DNA of 64,000 nucleotides from Armigeres subalbatus (GCF_024139115.2 NC_085140.1:339078966-339142965), one strand, 5' to 3'. Counted from the stretch's first letter, positions 1 to 10,893 are shown. Translations and numbers: made by a program. The notes: generated from the letters alone by a model not told the origin.

Positions 1-485
1 TATGATAGCATGAAAAAAGAAAATACACATATTTGAAAATACAAAGGATTTAAATATGGAATTCGAAATTTAAAAATACAAAAGTATAAAAATATGAACA
101 TATACAGGTATAAAAAATGTGAAAGCATGAAAATATAAAAATATAAAAGCATCATATAATGTAATATATGTATAAAAATAAGAAAAATATAAACATATGA
201 AAAATATGACAATATAAAAATATTATAATATGAAAATGTAATAACATGGAATTATATAAATATGAAAAAACATGAAATGTAATAGTTTAAAAATATTAAA
301 ACTATAAATATTAAATATGAAAGTGTAAAATTAGGATAGTATAAAATACGTAAATAAAAAAATATTAAATTGTAAAAATATGAAATTATAAAAATATGGA
401 AATTTAAAAAATAAAATGTAAAAATATGAAAAATAAATATAATGAAATATGGAAAATAAATAGTATATGAGTATATGAAAATACG
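1..485. repeat. AT-rich low-complexity tract
   Basis: The sequence is an irregular run of ATGAAAATAT / AAAAATAT-like words with almost no G or C. It looks like a decayed short-unit array. The reading frame that crosses it on the minus strand is a by-product of composition (I/F/Y-rich) and is not a gene. Confidence 0.7.
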
Positions 486-3400
486 AAAGCATGGCATTGC
501 TACGGTATATTTCGTGGACTTAAAACTAGTGAGACTAATGTTTCCTTTGAAATCTCTGTCCAGATTGCTATCAGAAATCAAGGTGGGTATAGTCCTTAAT
601 TTCAATCTATGACAAAAAATGACAAAAGCATTAGAATTACTATTCCTGGCCACGCTTATCTGTACCGTTACTAGGGAGAGAAGAAATAAGTACCACGGAG
701 TTGGATTTTGGGAAGGTGAATACCTTCCGAATATTGGAGTCATGATGTTGGGTCTGGATGTGCCTGTAGCTGGCAATGTGACCATGGTAGAACTTACCCC
801 GTAACACACCACGAAGAGGTATCTACCCAGCATTACTGGTAGCACGTTTATTGGCATTACGTTTTAGTACAAAACGCTGACGCGCAACGCGCTCTTGTGA
901 TTCAGCCTCTACTGTTGGGTGGATTTGGTTTCAAAGTGTTTGGAGCTTAGAAGGAAAAAGTACCAAGCACTTATATTCATGTGTTTTTATAAAACTACTA
1001 TAAAACTACAATTCAGACGACCTAAAAGTTGTAGGTACATTCACTCGGGGTATTCGAGAGTCGCGTGCTTAGGACCACCTTTGGCAATGTACAAGAGAAC
1101 AGAAATAAAAAGCCTTAAATTCGATTTTGAAGCGGAATTGTCTCACCATTTATCTAAGAAGTATAATTTTCGCACAAAAATTAAATATGATCGCTTTTGA
1201 AACATAATGATTAGTTGTTAGTTTTCGTATCCATTTCACAGTTAGTTGCAACAAAACATCGACACCGATCGATAGTCACTCACTGGTAAGCTAGCAATTT
1301 TCTATTCGACAGCAGGGTTTGACCGCCGACGGCAAATAACTGATTGCGCGTGGCGGCTAGAAAATTTGTCTTTCGCTTCCATGTGCTGCTGTGACTGCTC
1401 CGACGGAAACGCCAACGTAATAAAACGTCATTAGCTCATTATAACCCTTTCCGAACATGTGCCGCACCCTTGTGGCGGTCATAGCCCGAAACATAGACCC
1501 CAATTCTACTCATTTGGGGTTTGTGATAATTTATGGTTACCTTCCAGCCGTCAGTGCGAGGACACACCAAATTAATGCAGTGATAGGTAGTCGGTAGATG
1601 TCCGCGGGAATGTTACAATTTGCTTCCGTTCACAATTAATTAGTATCTAACAGCAGGTCTATACCTTCAGATTCGTGTCAAACATAATTAGAGTGAAAAT
1701 GTATCGCTAGGTTGCATGGCTTCGGGTAGGTTTGATTATTATGCGTGAACTGTTAAAAATATTTTGATCGATGTAAACCAAGCGGTTTTTTTCAAAATTA
1801 AAAAAAAAGTTACAAATCCCTATAATAATAGGTACAAACATCATTGATTTAGTAATATTAAAGGGTATTTTTTTCTTCCTTTTGTTCATGAAAAACTTCT
1901 TAAAATATCACACTGTAAACGGAATTTCAATAAAATCCCAGAAAAGCAGAGTTTCGTTCAACTCAGAGTATGTGTGTGGGTATTTGCACTTCACTGGTTT
2001 ATTTGCAAAAGTTGCGTTTGACGTTTGCTACCGGATATGAGGCAGATCGTTTGAACATACAGTGACGCTGTATTACAAATAAATAAGAAAATGCTATGAC
2101 CCTGGTTTTACTACATAAAATCCAATTACAATTTCCATATTATCCTATGCTGCACAAAGTGAATAATTCCTCGAGCAACATTTTTACCAAAACATGTACT
2201 CAATAGCTATTCCTTCTTTGGCTAGTTCTAACGACCCAATTACAATGGTCCTTAACGTTTCCTCAATTAAAAGCACCCACTTAGCCATACCGTTTGCCAT
2301 TCATGAATCGAAAAGATCGTTAGGAAAACTGAATCAGTTTCCCTCCACCACTAGACCATTCCCTTTCGATTCACAAGTTAGTAGTACCTCAACCATTCGA
2401 AATTGTTCGCAATCATAAATTTAAATAATTATGAAATCGATATCCATCCACCATTCAGCAGCAGCAATTGCTGCTTTGCAAAAGGCATTTCTACCTTCAA
2501 CCTCCCGTCCGAACACCCCCTTACTCGAACCGTTCACTGCTAGATAACTTATGAACTCCCATTGTATCGCTGCGCCTGAGTTTCCCATAGTCACTGCTGG
2601 AGCTTTTGCTTTTGCTGATCGTGGTTCCGTGAGGTGGGTTTTCTTCAACGGGGTCCCCGTTTCCATCGCGAGTCGGCCGGTGAAAAATATCAGCTCGTAT
2701 TCACGCGCGTGGTTCTTGAAGCCACGCGGTAGCTTGCCAAGCTTTCAGAAGACTTACATAAAAATGCAACGAGAACTCATGCAACTGCACCGGGGCACGC
2801 ATAGGTCATGTTTGTTATTGCTGCTTTCCAGTACCGATGGTTGAGGCTGCCTTCTGGGCACGAATCCGACTAGAAAAAAAAACTTTTAAAATAATAGCAA
2901 CATAGCAATGCTGCCGACATCACATAAAAAACAATAACAACCAAAGGGCTCTCGGGGGGAAACAATGTTCTAAACCTATGGCTACAGATTGAAAATCGCT
3001 TGAATGGACGACGACGACGACGACGACGACAACAACAACAGCGGACGGTTATGCGCGACGCGACGCGGCGTTGTATAGCTAACAACTATGATCCGTGTTG
3101 AAAGGTTTCATTCAATTTGTGGATTTGTGATCTTGCATCGCACGTTGCAACTAAGTGCATTCGAAGCCAATAGTGCGAGCTACAGCAAGACGCATAAATA
3201 CATTTCGCAGTCTACTTACGGCGTGGTAAAGGGTACGAAACGGTGGTTAATGCAATTAAAGTTATTTGAAAACAATAACTGTACGCCGTTCTTGTGGATG
3301 GGGCAAATTGAGAATGGACTGCACATACTTTTTATGTATGAGGTAAACTATGGCGGAATCTTTTCTGCTAAAATTATGAACTAATTGGGATGAGCTCATA

Positions 3401-3527
3401 CAACCCTGCAAAATACTGTACGGTGAAGCATTCTATTTTCGTACTTTAATGGTAAAGTGAACCAAAGACATCCTTCAATATACATTTATGATATTTTTTT
3501 TTCCTTTCTCGTACATCAAAGTTGTAC
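486..3527. other. No recognised gene; unassigned sequence with one triplet microsatellite
   Basis: About 3 kb without a coding region I can support. Short frames on both strands lack recognisable domains. The only clear structure is a (GAC)n-(AAC)n microsatellite at about 3008-3041, which produces an arginine-rich shadow frame on the minus strand. The GC-richer part at 2440-2850 has a moderate open frame on each strand but no motif. It could be a decayed repeat or an exon fragment; I cannot decide. Confidence 0.5.
3008..3041. repeat. (GAC)n-(AAC)n microsatellite
   Basis: About seven to eight GAC triplets are followed directly by AAC triplets, with one clean switch of unit. Nothing around it shows that it is translated. 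Confidence 0.85.
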
Positions 3528-4028
3528 CGAAAAGCTATAGGATTACTCCAAAAAAGAACTTTTTATAGGAGACCCATAGTGTTACCGATCGACTCAGCTC
3601 AGCTGAGGGGATGTCTGTATGTGTGTATGTATGTGTGTTTTTTTTTCTTCCTGAGAAATGGAGGGGGAATCTGCTCAACAGACATCCTGGGTTGTCCAGG
3701 AAGTGCGGAGTTAGGGACCACCTCCAACAGCAAACGAGGGAGGCAGGACTACATACCCGGCCCGCTATACCGTTTCCATTGCCGCCAAGCCCATAGTCCC
3801 TTCGGTACAACCAGAAAGTAATGCTTCAAAGGGGGGCCAGTGCACGACGCACCCTCGAGGTTAGTTGCGTGTCCTTGCAGCATCGAACATCGTGACTCGC
3901 TTTTTCAGAAGAACACCATGGTATCGTGCCAGCGCATTGCTGGCTTTCCAGGTGGCCTTACCACGCCATATGTCCTCGGAAGGTGGGAAGGGTAGACTTC
4001 GCGCCTGCTTCCCTCTGCACGACTGGTA

Positions 4029-4395
4029 TTAAGAATGATGATGCCGCGTGCAACCCAAATTGACCTCTCTGCGATAGGGTCTGTTCGCCAACACACAGAG
4101 GGACTTGCCGACGCGGTGCCTACGCCTGCCCCAGCCTTGACGAGGACCCCTTTCCGTCCTCGGGCTCGGAACCCGCTTGACCGACGCCGCGAAAGCGACG
4201 ATACCATGTTGTTCTTCGCGCGGCCACTTGTTCGATAAAAGGATCGAGTTCGACCACAGGGCATGACCACCGGTATGACCCATGAAGCCGACTCCGAACC
4301 CTTGGACCACCTCTTGTTTGCGCCTGAACTAGCCATCCTTGAGTCCACGCGCCACCTTCTGTGTAGCTCCGAGACGATTTGGACGTTACCTGCAC
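4029..4395 (-). pseudogene. R1-type endonuclease N-terminal fragment
   Basis: Downstream of the gag knuckles the minus strand encodes a piece resembling the start of an apurinic-like endonuclease (QIVSELHRRW, then WASSGAN-like residues). The adjacent frames are equally open because of GC-rich composition. The catalytic core and the reverse transcriptase are absent. The assignment is tentative and depends on the position after gag. Confidence 0.4.
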
Positions 4396-5125
4396 TGTGA
4401 ATTTGCAGCACGCTTAAACACCGGGCACTTCGAACCCCCCCATGGGGTGCTTGCAGTTCACAGCTTTGCTGGAACAAATCAAACAATTGGGAGGGTTCGT
4501 GCAATCCGCAGCGTCGATAGAGCTTGCTTCTGTCAGGGCCTTTGCAGTCCCATTGCTTGTGCCCCGATTCCAGGCACTTGAAGCAAACTTCGGGTTTCGC
4601 GTATATGCCCACAGGGCACACCGACCATCCCACCTTGACGCTTCCTAACTTGACTACCTTGGAGGCATCCGCTGCAGATAGCCGAACCAATGCTACCTGT
4701 GTCCCTGCCGGACCTTTCAGTAGCAGAACGGCTGCGGTGGGCGTCTCCACTTCACACTGTCGCCGCAGTGCCGTGGCGAGCTCTTCGACTTCGGTGATCT
4801 CGTCCAGGTCTTTAACCCTTAGATTCACCTCCGTCGTGAGTGCCCTCACCTTGACCGTCTCGCCTAGGACTTCCTCCGCCAACTTCTTGTAGGCGGCGCC
4901 CTTTTGCGAGACGCCCCGCTTCAGTTCGAGGATCATCTCGCCCATCCGGGTACGTCTTATTCGACGTACGTCGGCGCCGAGTTCACCAAGCTTGACATCA
5001 ATCCTCATCGCCTTCAAGACGTCCGAGTACTTAGCCTCGTCCGTCGTGATGACTAGGGCATCGCCCCTGGAGCGATTGGCGCGTACCCTAGAGTTTTTGC
5101 TACCCTCATTCGCCTGGGCCTTCGG
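4384..5125 (-). pseudogene. R1-type gag (ORF1) fragment with CCHC zinc knuckle, frameshifted
   Basis: Read on the minus strand from about 5125, the frame is gag-like: it opens with ALVITTDE and continues through charged helical sequence. It reaches a CX2CX4HX4C knuckle (CFKCLESGHKQWDC) near 4590-4550. These nucleic-acid-binding knuckles are typical of gag in R1, Jockey and related LINEs. Just after the first knuckle the frame shifts: the continuation (CGDC, then CLICSSKAVN and HPMGG) is read in another frame around 4510-4430 and matches the C-terminal knuckle pattern of R1 gag. The open frame extends upstream to 5200 only by reading the CA-rich microsatellite (the HTHTHT stretch), so no genuine start codon is visible. 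This is a 5'-truncated pseudogene. Confidence 0.7.
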
Positions 5126-5409
5126 ATGTCTGTATGTGTGTGTATGTGTATGTATGTTTGTATCTATACACATTTGTATACACATTTTGTTGACACACAT
5201 TTTGGAACTTAGGATTTACTCACAAAAAGTTCGACGATGAATGCGGTCCCTTTAATCAAGACCCGAGTTATGGCATGTTCAGATAATAAAATAATTTGCT
5301 ATTGAAAATTGGACTGATCGGACATTGCACTTCGGAATTAATGGAAAATCATTGTTTAGTTAGTCGGACGTAGGAGCGAAAAACGCTACTTCTTAAGACT
5401 GATATCGCC

Positions 5410-5990
5410 AAATGAATTCAATGATTTCTGGAAAAATTCCCATGGAAATTATCAGGAGTATTTCCTTTGATAATTTCTAGAGCAATTTTCGGGTGTACTC
5501 TGAGCGGAAATTCCGGAGACGTTTTTGGAGCAATTTTCGGAAGAATTTGTTTAGCAATTGCTGATGATTCTTTTAGGAATGTCCAGAAGAAACCCTGAAG
5601 AATCTTCAAAAAAATTCCTAAACGATTTGGATTGGAGAGCTGGATAATTGAATATAGGGGAATTCCATGTGATTTTCGGGAGTAATCCGAAGAGAATTTC
5701 AGAAGAGTTCTCGGTGTAATTATTAACATTTATAGTATATGAAATAAATAATCTAGTCCTAATGGAATCATTGGCGGAACTTCTGGATGATTTCGCTGAA
5801 GAAATTCCGGAGCAATTTCTTGACAAACTTTCGGAGAAATTTCAGAGTGAGCTTTCAGAAAAATTTTAGAACAGAATTCCGGAAGAAACCCTGGAATATT
5901 ATCTGAACGAACTTCCAGATGTATGTCTTAAGATTTCTCTGGAGGTACTACTGCGGGGATCATCAAAGGATTTCCTGGTGGAATTACTGA
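5410..5990. repeat. Degenerate edge of the 24-bp minisatellite
   Basis: Scattered GGAATTCC, TTCCGGA and TTCCTGGA words spaced about 10-13 bases apart look like highly mutated copies of the unit that becomes regular from about 6010. The gradient from decayed to regular copies is what one expects if homogenisation acts in the centre and the edges age. Confidence 0.6.
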
Positions 5991-6009
5991 AGCAATCTCC
6001 GAAGAAATT

Positions 6010-6340
6010 ACTGGAGAAATTTTCGGAGGAGTTCCTGGAGGAACTTCCGCAGGAGCTCCTGAAGAAACTTCCGCAGGAGTTCCTGGAAGAACTTCCGCAG
6101 GAATTCCTGGAGGAACTTCCACAGGAGTTCCTGAAAGAACTTCCGCAAGAGTTCCTGGAGGAACATTCGCAGGAGTTCCTGAAGGAACTTCCGCAGGAGT
6201 TCCTAGAGGAACTTTCGCAGGAGTTCCTGGAGGAACTTCCGCAGGAGTCCTGGAGGAACTTCCGCAGAAGTTCCTGGAGGAAGTTCCGCAGGAGTTCCTG
6301 GAGGAACTTCCGCAGGAGTTCCTGGAGGAACTTCCGAAAT
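6010..6340. repeat. 24-bp minisatellite, array 1
   Basis: About 13-14 copies of a 24-bp unit, GAACTTCCGCAGGAGTTCC plus TGGAG. Each unit is itself two related 12-bp halves (GGAACTTCCGCA and GGAGTTCCTGGA). Because 24 is a multiple of three, all six frames stay open, giving repeats such as LPQEFLEE on the plus strand and PPGTPAEV on the minus strand. I see no promoter, start context or flanking domain, so I treat the frames as artefacts. Confidence 0.9.
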
Positions 6341-6484
6341 GTTGTGCGTGCTACTCGGGTGGTGCAAGTTAACTTTAACTCTCTAGTTCCCAAGACCGCC
6401 TTTAGACGGGGTATTTTGATTTTTTTTTTGTAATCTTTGATTGATCAGATTTCGAAAAGTTTTGATGCAAGGACTGTTCATTAA

Positions 6485-7789
6485 CCTTTTGTCTGTGCTC
6501 TGGGGTCAATATGACCCCAGGCCACTTTGAGTGGCTGCCATTTTTTTAATTTTCAACCGATTCTCCTAATTTTTGGTAGTTTGGTAAAACTCGCCGAGAT
6601 CTGTTTCCTAGGTGCAAATTCACTTCAAAAATCTTGAAAATATGCGCTACAGTGTACTATTTTCAAAAAACTTACGTTGTCTGTGCTCTGGGGTCAAATT
6701 GACCCCAAATTGAAATTGCTATAACTTTTTTAATGCTTGGCCAATTTTGGATTTTTGGTGCTGTTTCGAAAGATAATTTAATCATCTTTCAGGTTGTTAC
6801 CAAAGATTGACTATAGGTGGGCGGGTACATCGCGGGGGAGGGGTTTTCGTAAAAAGGGTACAAAAATAGTGATTTTCATGCTTATTTTACTTATATCTGA
6901 AAATCCTACCCATTTTGAACTGCACCTTTTCAAAAGGTTATGCAGGAAGGCGTGTGCTTTGATATGAGGCATTGATTAGTTTAGAGCTTGGTCGCTAGGT
7001 GGCGGTATATTTGAATTCATTAATTTAGACTACTCAAGTAATTCCGATATATGGAATTTTCCTCATTGTAAATATTCTTATCGCACAAATTTGAAATTTG
7101 TAAAGATGACGTCTTTAATAAAGTTCGTCTGGTGGGAATGGACTGTCATGTGACGGAATGAATAATTAGGAAATTTACAAATAGACGGCGCTAGCGGACT
7201 TGCAATATTCTTGCATATATGAAATATTGCTTTAGCTTGAGATCCCTCATACCTTCACTCAAGTTGTATTCGGCAACATTGTTCAGGATGTCTAGCACTA
7301 CAAAGCGGTGCTCAATATAATGAGTACGTATTCCAATTTTTGAATTTGTGCGATAAGAATATTTACACTGAGGAGAATTCTATATATCGGAATATCTTAA
7401 GTAGTCCAAAATAATGAATTCAAATATACCACCACCTGGCGGCCGAGTTCTAAACTTATCAACGCCTCATGCCAGAGCACATGCCTTCCTGCATAACCTT
7501 TTTAAAAAAGGTGCAGTTCAAAATGGGTAGGATTTTCGGATATAAGTAAAATAATCATGAAAAATCACTGGTTTTATACCCTTGTTCACTAAAACCCCTC
7601 CCCGCGATTTACCCGCCCACCAATAGTCAATCTTTGGTAACGACCTGAAAGATGATTAAATTATCTTTCGAAACAGCCCCAAAAATCCAAAATTGGCTGA
7701 GCATTAAAAAAGTTATAGCAATTTTAATTTGGGGTCAATTTGACCCCAGAGCACAGACAACGTAAGTTTTTTTGAGCACAGACAGAAGG
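6485..7789. mobile_element. piggyBac-type foldback MITE with TTAA target duplication
   Basis: TTAA is present on both sides (6481-6484 and 7790-7793). The termini are inverted: CCTTTTGTCTGTGCTC at the left and the complement of CCTTCTGTCTGTGCTC at the right. The arms remain inverted-complementary for roughly 450 bases (about 6670-7095 against 7345-7770), with a loop of about 250 bases. The left arm has about 140 extra bases, apparently a duplicated terminus, because the GTCTGTGCTCTGGGGTCAA motif occurs twice (6491 and 6679). No transposase is encoded. TTAA targets and CC-ends are typical of piggyBac relatives, and mosquito MITEs of this type are known. Confidence 0.88.
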
Positions 7790-7991
7790 TTAAAGTAAGT
7801 GGACACCTTTTTATGAACGGTTTAAGGTTAAAACTTAACGAAAAATTCGTAATTGTCGCTCTGTTTGTAAAGAAATTGTTTACTTTTGCAGCACACCTGA
7901 AAAATTTGGAAAAACCTTAGAAATTCCGAACGATAGGTCGGATCAGTTTAACCACTCGCAGATTAATTCTGCACAAATTGTATAGTGCATT

Positions 7992-8400
7992 TTGATGGAC
8001 GACGAGATATACGTCAAATTGGACACCGGTACACTTCCAGGGCCAATTTTTTTCAACGCTGAACAGAGGACAGATGTGCCTGATGACGTGCGATATATCC
8101 GATCCGAAAAAATTGGGGAAAATGTTTTGGTATGGCAAGCAATTTGCTTGTGTGACTCCATATTTCACAAACAACGGTGAAAATTAAAGAAAATAATGTA
8201 TCAAAAAACGACTTCTAATCATCTACCGAAAGCATATGGATCCTCTATTGTTTTGGCCGGATCTGGCATCGGCTCACTACGTTTCTGCTACGTTGGAGAT
8301 GCTGAAGTAGGAAAAAGTCGATTTTGTCGAAAAATGCCTAAACCCACCAAACTGCCCTGAATAGCGTCCTATCGCAAAATACCGGGCAATAATTACGCGG
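7992..8400 (+). pseudogene. Mariner DD37E transposase fragment (copy 1)
   Basis: The plus strand encodes MDDEIYVKLDTG, where the first catalytic aspartate lies in the DDE stretch, then a stop and a frameshift near 8180. After the shift, PDLASAHYVSAT and EKVDFVEKCLNPPNC follow, with the conserved PIEKYWA (here interrupted) near the right edge. The N-terminal DNA-binding part is missing. It cannot make a full transposase. Confidence 0.75.
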
Positions 8401-8413
8401 CATCTTGAAGCAG

Positions 8414-8835
8414 GAGGAACTTCCGCAGGAGTTCCTGGAGGAACTTCCGCAGGAGTTCCTTGAGAAACTACCACAGGAGTTCCTGGAGGAACTTCCACAG
8501 GAGTTCCTGGAGGATCTTCCGCAGGAGCTCCTGGAGGAACTTCCGCAGGAGCTCCTGGAGGAACTTCCGCAGGAGTTCCTGGAGGAACTTCCACAGGAGT
8601 TCCTGAAAGAACTTCCGCAAGAGTTCCTGGAGGAACATTCGCAGGAGTTCCTGAAGGAACTTCCGCAGGAGTTCCTGAAAGAAATTGCGCTGGAATTCCT
8701 GGAGGAACTTTCGCTGGAATTCCTGGAGGAACTTTCGCAGGAATTCCTGGAAGAACTTCCGCAGGAGCACCTGGAGGAACTTCCGCAGGAGCTCCTGGAG
8801 GAACTTCCGAAGGAGCCTTTGGAGGAACTTCCGAA
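8414..8835. repeat. 24-bp minisatellite, array 2
   Basis: About 17 units of the same 24-bp sequence as array 1, joined directly to the truncated mariner copy 1 on the left. Variant units (GCTGGAATTCCTGGAGG near 8690-8740) are clustered, so local conversion or duplication is recent. Confidence 0.9.
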
Positions 8836-8973
8836 ATGTTGTGCGTGCTACTCAGGTGGTGTAAGTTAACTTTACTCTCTAGTGCCCAAGACCGCATTTA
8901 GACGGGATATTTTGATTTTTTTTGTAATTTTTAATTGATCTGATTTCGAAAAGTTTTGATGCAAGGACTGTTC

Positions 8974-9599
8974 ATCAAAGTAAGTGGACACCTTTTATGA
9001 ATGGTTTAAGGTTAAAACTTAACGAAAAATTCGTAATTTTCGCTCTGTTTGTAAAGAAATTGTTTACTTTTGCAGCACACCTGAAAAATTTGGAAAAACC
9101 TTAGAAATTCCGAACGATAGATCGGATCAGTTTAACCACTCGCAGATTAATTCTGCACAAATTGTATAGTGCATTTTGATGGACGGCGAGATATACGTCA
9201 AATTGGACACCGGTACACTTCCAGGGCCAATTTTTTTCAACGCTGAACAGAGGACAGATGTGCCTGATGACGTGCGATATATCCGAACCGAAAAAATTGG
9301 GGAAAATGTTTTGGTATGGCAAGCAATTTGCTCCTGTGACTCCATATTTCACAAACAACGGTGAAAATTAAAGAAAATAATGTATCAAAAAACGACTTCT
9401 AACCATCTACCGAAAGCATATGGATCCTCTATTGTTTTGGCCGGATCTAGCATCGGCTCACTACGTTTCTGCTACGTTGGAGATGCTGAAGTAGGAAAAA
9501 GTCGATTTTGTCGAAAAATGCCTAAACCCACCAAACTGCCCTGAACTGCGTCCTATCGAAAAATACTGGGCAATAATTACGCGGCATCTTGAAGCAGGA
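8974..9599 (+). mobile_element. DD37E mariner copy 2, right-truncated
   Basis: It is almost identical to copies 1 and 3 from AGGACTGTTCA to CATCTTGAAGCAG, and lacks the TTAA-flanked MITE. The equivalent of the MITE target reads TCAA here. The transposase fragment (9176 onward) shows the same frameshift and the same in-frame TAG after the second catalytic aspartate, so the lesions predate the duplication. Confidence 0.85.
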
Positions 9600-9968
9600 G
9601 GAACTTCCGCGGGAGTTCCTGGAGGAACTTCCGCAGGAGTTCCTGGAGGAACTTCCGCAGGAGTTCCTGGAGGAACTTCCACAGGAGTTCCTGGAGGAAC
9701 TTCCACAGGAGTTCCTGGAGGATCTTCCGCAGGAGCTCCTGGAGGAACTTCCGCAGGAGCTCCTGGAGGAACTTCCGCAGGAGTTCCTGGAGGAACTTCC
9801 GAAGGAGCTCCTGGAGGAACTTCCGCAGGAGTTCCTGGAGGAACTTCCGCAAGAGTTCCTGGAGGAACTTCCGCAAGAGTTCCTGGAGGAACTTCCGCAA
9901 GAGTTCCTGGAGGAACTTCCGCAAGAGTTCCTGGAACAACTTCTGCAGGAGCTCCTGGAGCAAGGATG
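9600..9968. repeat. 24-bp minisatellite, array 3
   Basis: About 15 very regular units. A sub-block with CGCAAGAGTTCC repeats four times in a row near 9845-9935, a sign of local expansion. Confidence 0.9.
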
Positions 9969-9989
9969 TTAACGATCATTCAGTAATTT

Positions 9990-10620
9990 GCAGGAGGAGT
10001 TCCTGAAGGAGCTTCCAGAGGAGTTCCTGGAGTACTTCCGGAGGAGTTTCTGGAAATCTTCCGAAGGAGTTCCTGGAGAATCTTCCGGAGGAGTTCCTGG
10101 AGAATCTTCCGGAGGAGTTCCTGGAGGAACTTCCGAAGGAGTTCCTGTAGAAGCTTCTGGAGGAGTTCCTGGAGGAACTTCCGGAGAAGCTCCTGGAGGA
10201 ACTTCCGGAGAAGGTCCTGGAGGAACTTTCGGATGAGTTCCTGGAGGAACTTCCGCAGGAGTTGCTGGAGGAACTGCTGGAGGACTTCCTGGAGAAGCTT
10301 CCGGAGAAGTTCCTGGAGGAGCTTCCAGAGGAGTTCCTGGAGGACTTCCGGAGGAGTTCCTGGAAATTCTTCCGAAGGAGTTCCTGGAGAATCTTCCAGA
10401 GGAGTTCCTGGATAATCTTCCGGAGGAGTTCCTGGAGAAGCTTCTGGAAGAGTTCCTGGAGGAACTTTCGGAGAAGCTCCTGGAGGAACTTCCGGAGAAG
10501 GTCCTGGAGGAACTTCCGGAGAAGGTCCTGGAGGAACTTCCGGAGAAGGTCCTGGAGGAACTTTCGGATGAGTTCCTGGAGGAACTTCCGGAGGTGTTCC
10601 TGGAGGAGTTCCTGGAGGAA
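9990..10620. repeat. 24-bp minisatellite, variant array 3b
   Basis: About 26 units of a diverged version dominated by GGAACTTCCGGAGAAGGTCC and GGAGTTCCTGGAGAATCTTCC. It is separated from array 3 by about 20 non-repeat bases (9969-9989). Higher-order structure is visible: the block at 10190-10240 recurs at about 10490-10570. Confidence 0.85.
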
Positions 10621-10760
10621 AACACGCATTGCATTGCTGCGCTAATGGAAGATTGATCCGAATTAGATTTTTTTTTGACATCTTCATGCAACATTTTTGG
10701 GCTTTGATGTTTTGTCGATCCCTTTAATGAAGCTAAATAGAAACAAAGTGCTTTTTTGAA
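10621..10760. other. Unique spacer between array 3b and the repeated flank
   Basis: About 140 bases found only in unit 3. No gene or repeat is recognised. It may be sequence lost from the other units. Confidence 0.5.
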
Positions 10761-10893
10761 GATGTTGTGCGTGCTACTCGGGTGGTGTAAGTTCACTTTT
10801 ACTCTCTAGTGCCCAAGACCGCATTTAGACGGGGTATTTCGATTTTTTTTTTTGTAATTTTTAATTGATCAGATTTCAAAAAGTTTTGATGTA

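Larger units (their letters stand above)
3638..5125 (-). mobile_element. R1-clade (Waldo-like) non-LTR retrotransposon, internally deleted
   Basis: On the minus strand the element runs from a gag-like region near 5125 down to a T-run at 3638-3646, which is the poly(A) end seen from the plus strand. Both sides carry the same stretch, GGATGTCTGTATGTGTGT at 3609 and 5123, so the target was duplicated within a TGTR microsatellite. R1-clade Waldo elements are known to insert into (ACAY)n repeats, the complement of this tract. Gag and the first part of an endonuclease are present. The rest of ORF2, including all reverse transcriptase, is missing, so most of the body was deleted before or after insertion. 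The clade call rests on target choice and gag motifs. Confidence 0.7.
3528..5395 (+). repeat. Dispersed 'family X' copy 1, split by an R1/Waldo-like insertion
   Basis: The left part (about 3528-3637) matches the left part of the copy starting near 56169: CTCCAAAAA, ACTTTTTATAGGAG, CCGATCGACTCAGCTC, then GATGTCTGTATGTGTG. The right part (about 5126-5395) resumes with the same TG-rich tract and a degenerate form of the internal unit (TATTGAAAATTGGACTGATC, compare TATTGACAATTGGCCGGATC at 56461). The two halves are parts of one element separated by the insertion at about 3638-5125. Other copies lie near 30660-31015 (reverse), 34349-36485 and 56169-58715. No protein is encoded. Confidence 0.7.
6470..8413 (+). 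mobile_element. DD37E mariner copy 1, right-truncated and carrying a MITE
   Basis: It begins with AGGACTGTTCA, is interrupted after ten bases by the TTAA-flanked element (6481-7793), and resumes with AAAGTAAGTGGACACC at 7791. The transposase segment (MDDEIYVKLDTG, 7992 onward) is nearly identical to copies 2 and 3. It stops at CATCTTGAAGCAG (about 8413), where array 2 begins, so the right end was lost at the duplication junction. Confidence 0.85.

Noticed and set aside
2421..2844. Overlapping open frames as a host gene
   Set aside because: No domain, no splice context, both strands equally open.
5140..5200. N-terminus (MCVNKMCIQM...HTHTHT) of the 431-codon frame as true gag start
   Set aside because: It is translated microsatellite and family X sequence outside the inserted element.
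6010..10620. Collagen-like or amphipathic repeat proteins of 100-275 residues (PPGTPAEV, LPQEFLEE)
   Set aside because: The frames are open on both strands and in several phases only because the repeat unit is 24 bases; no flanking coding sequence or start context supports a gene.
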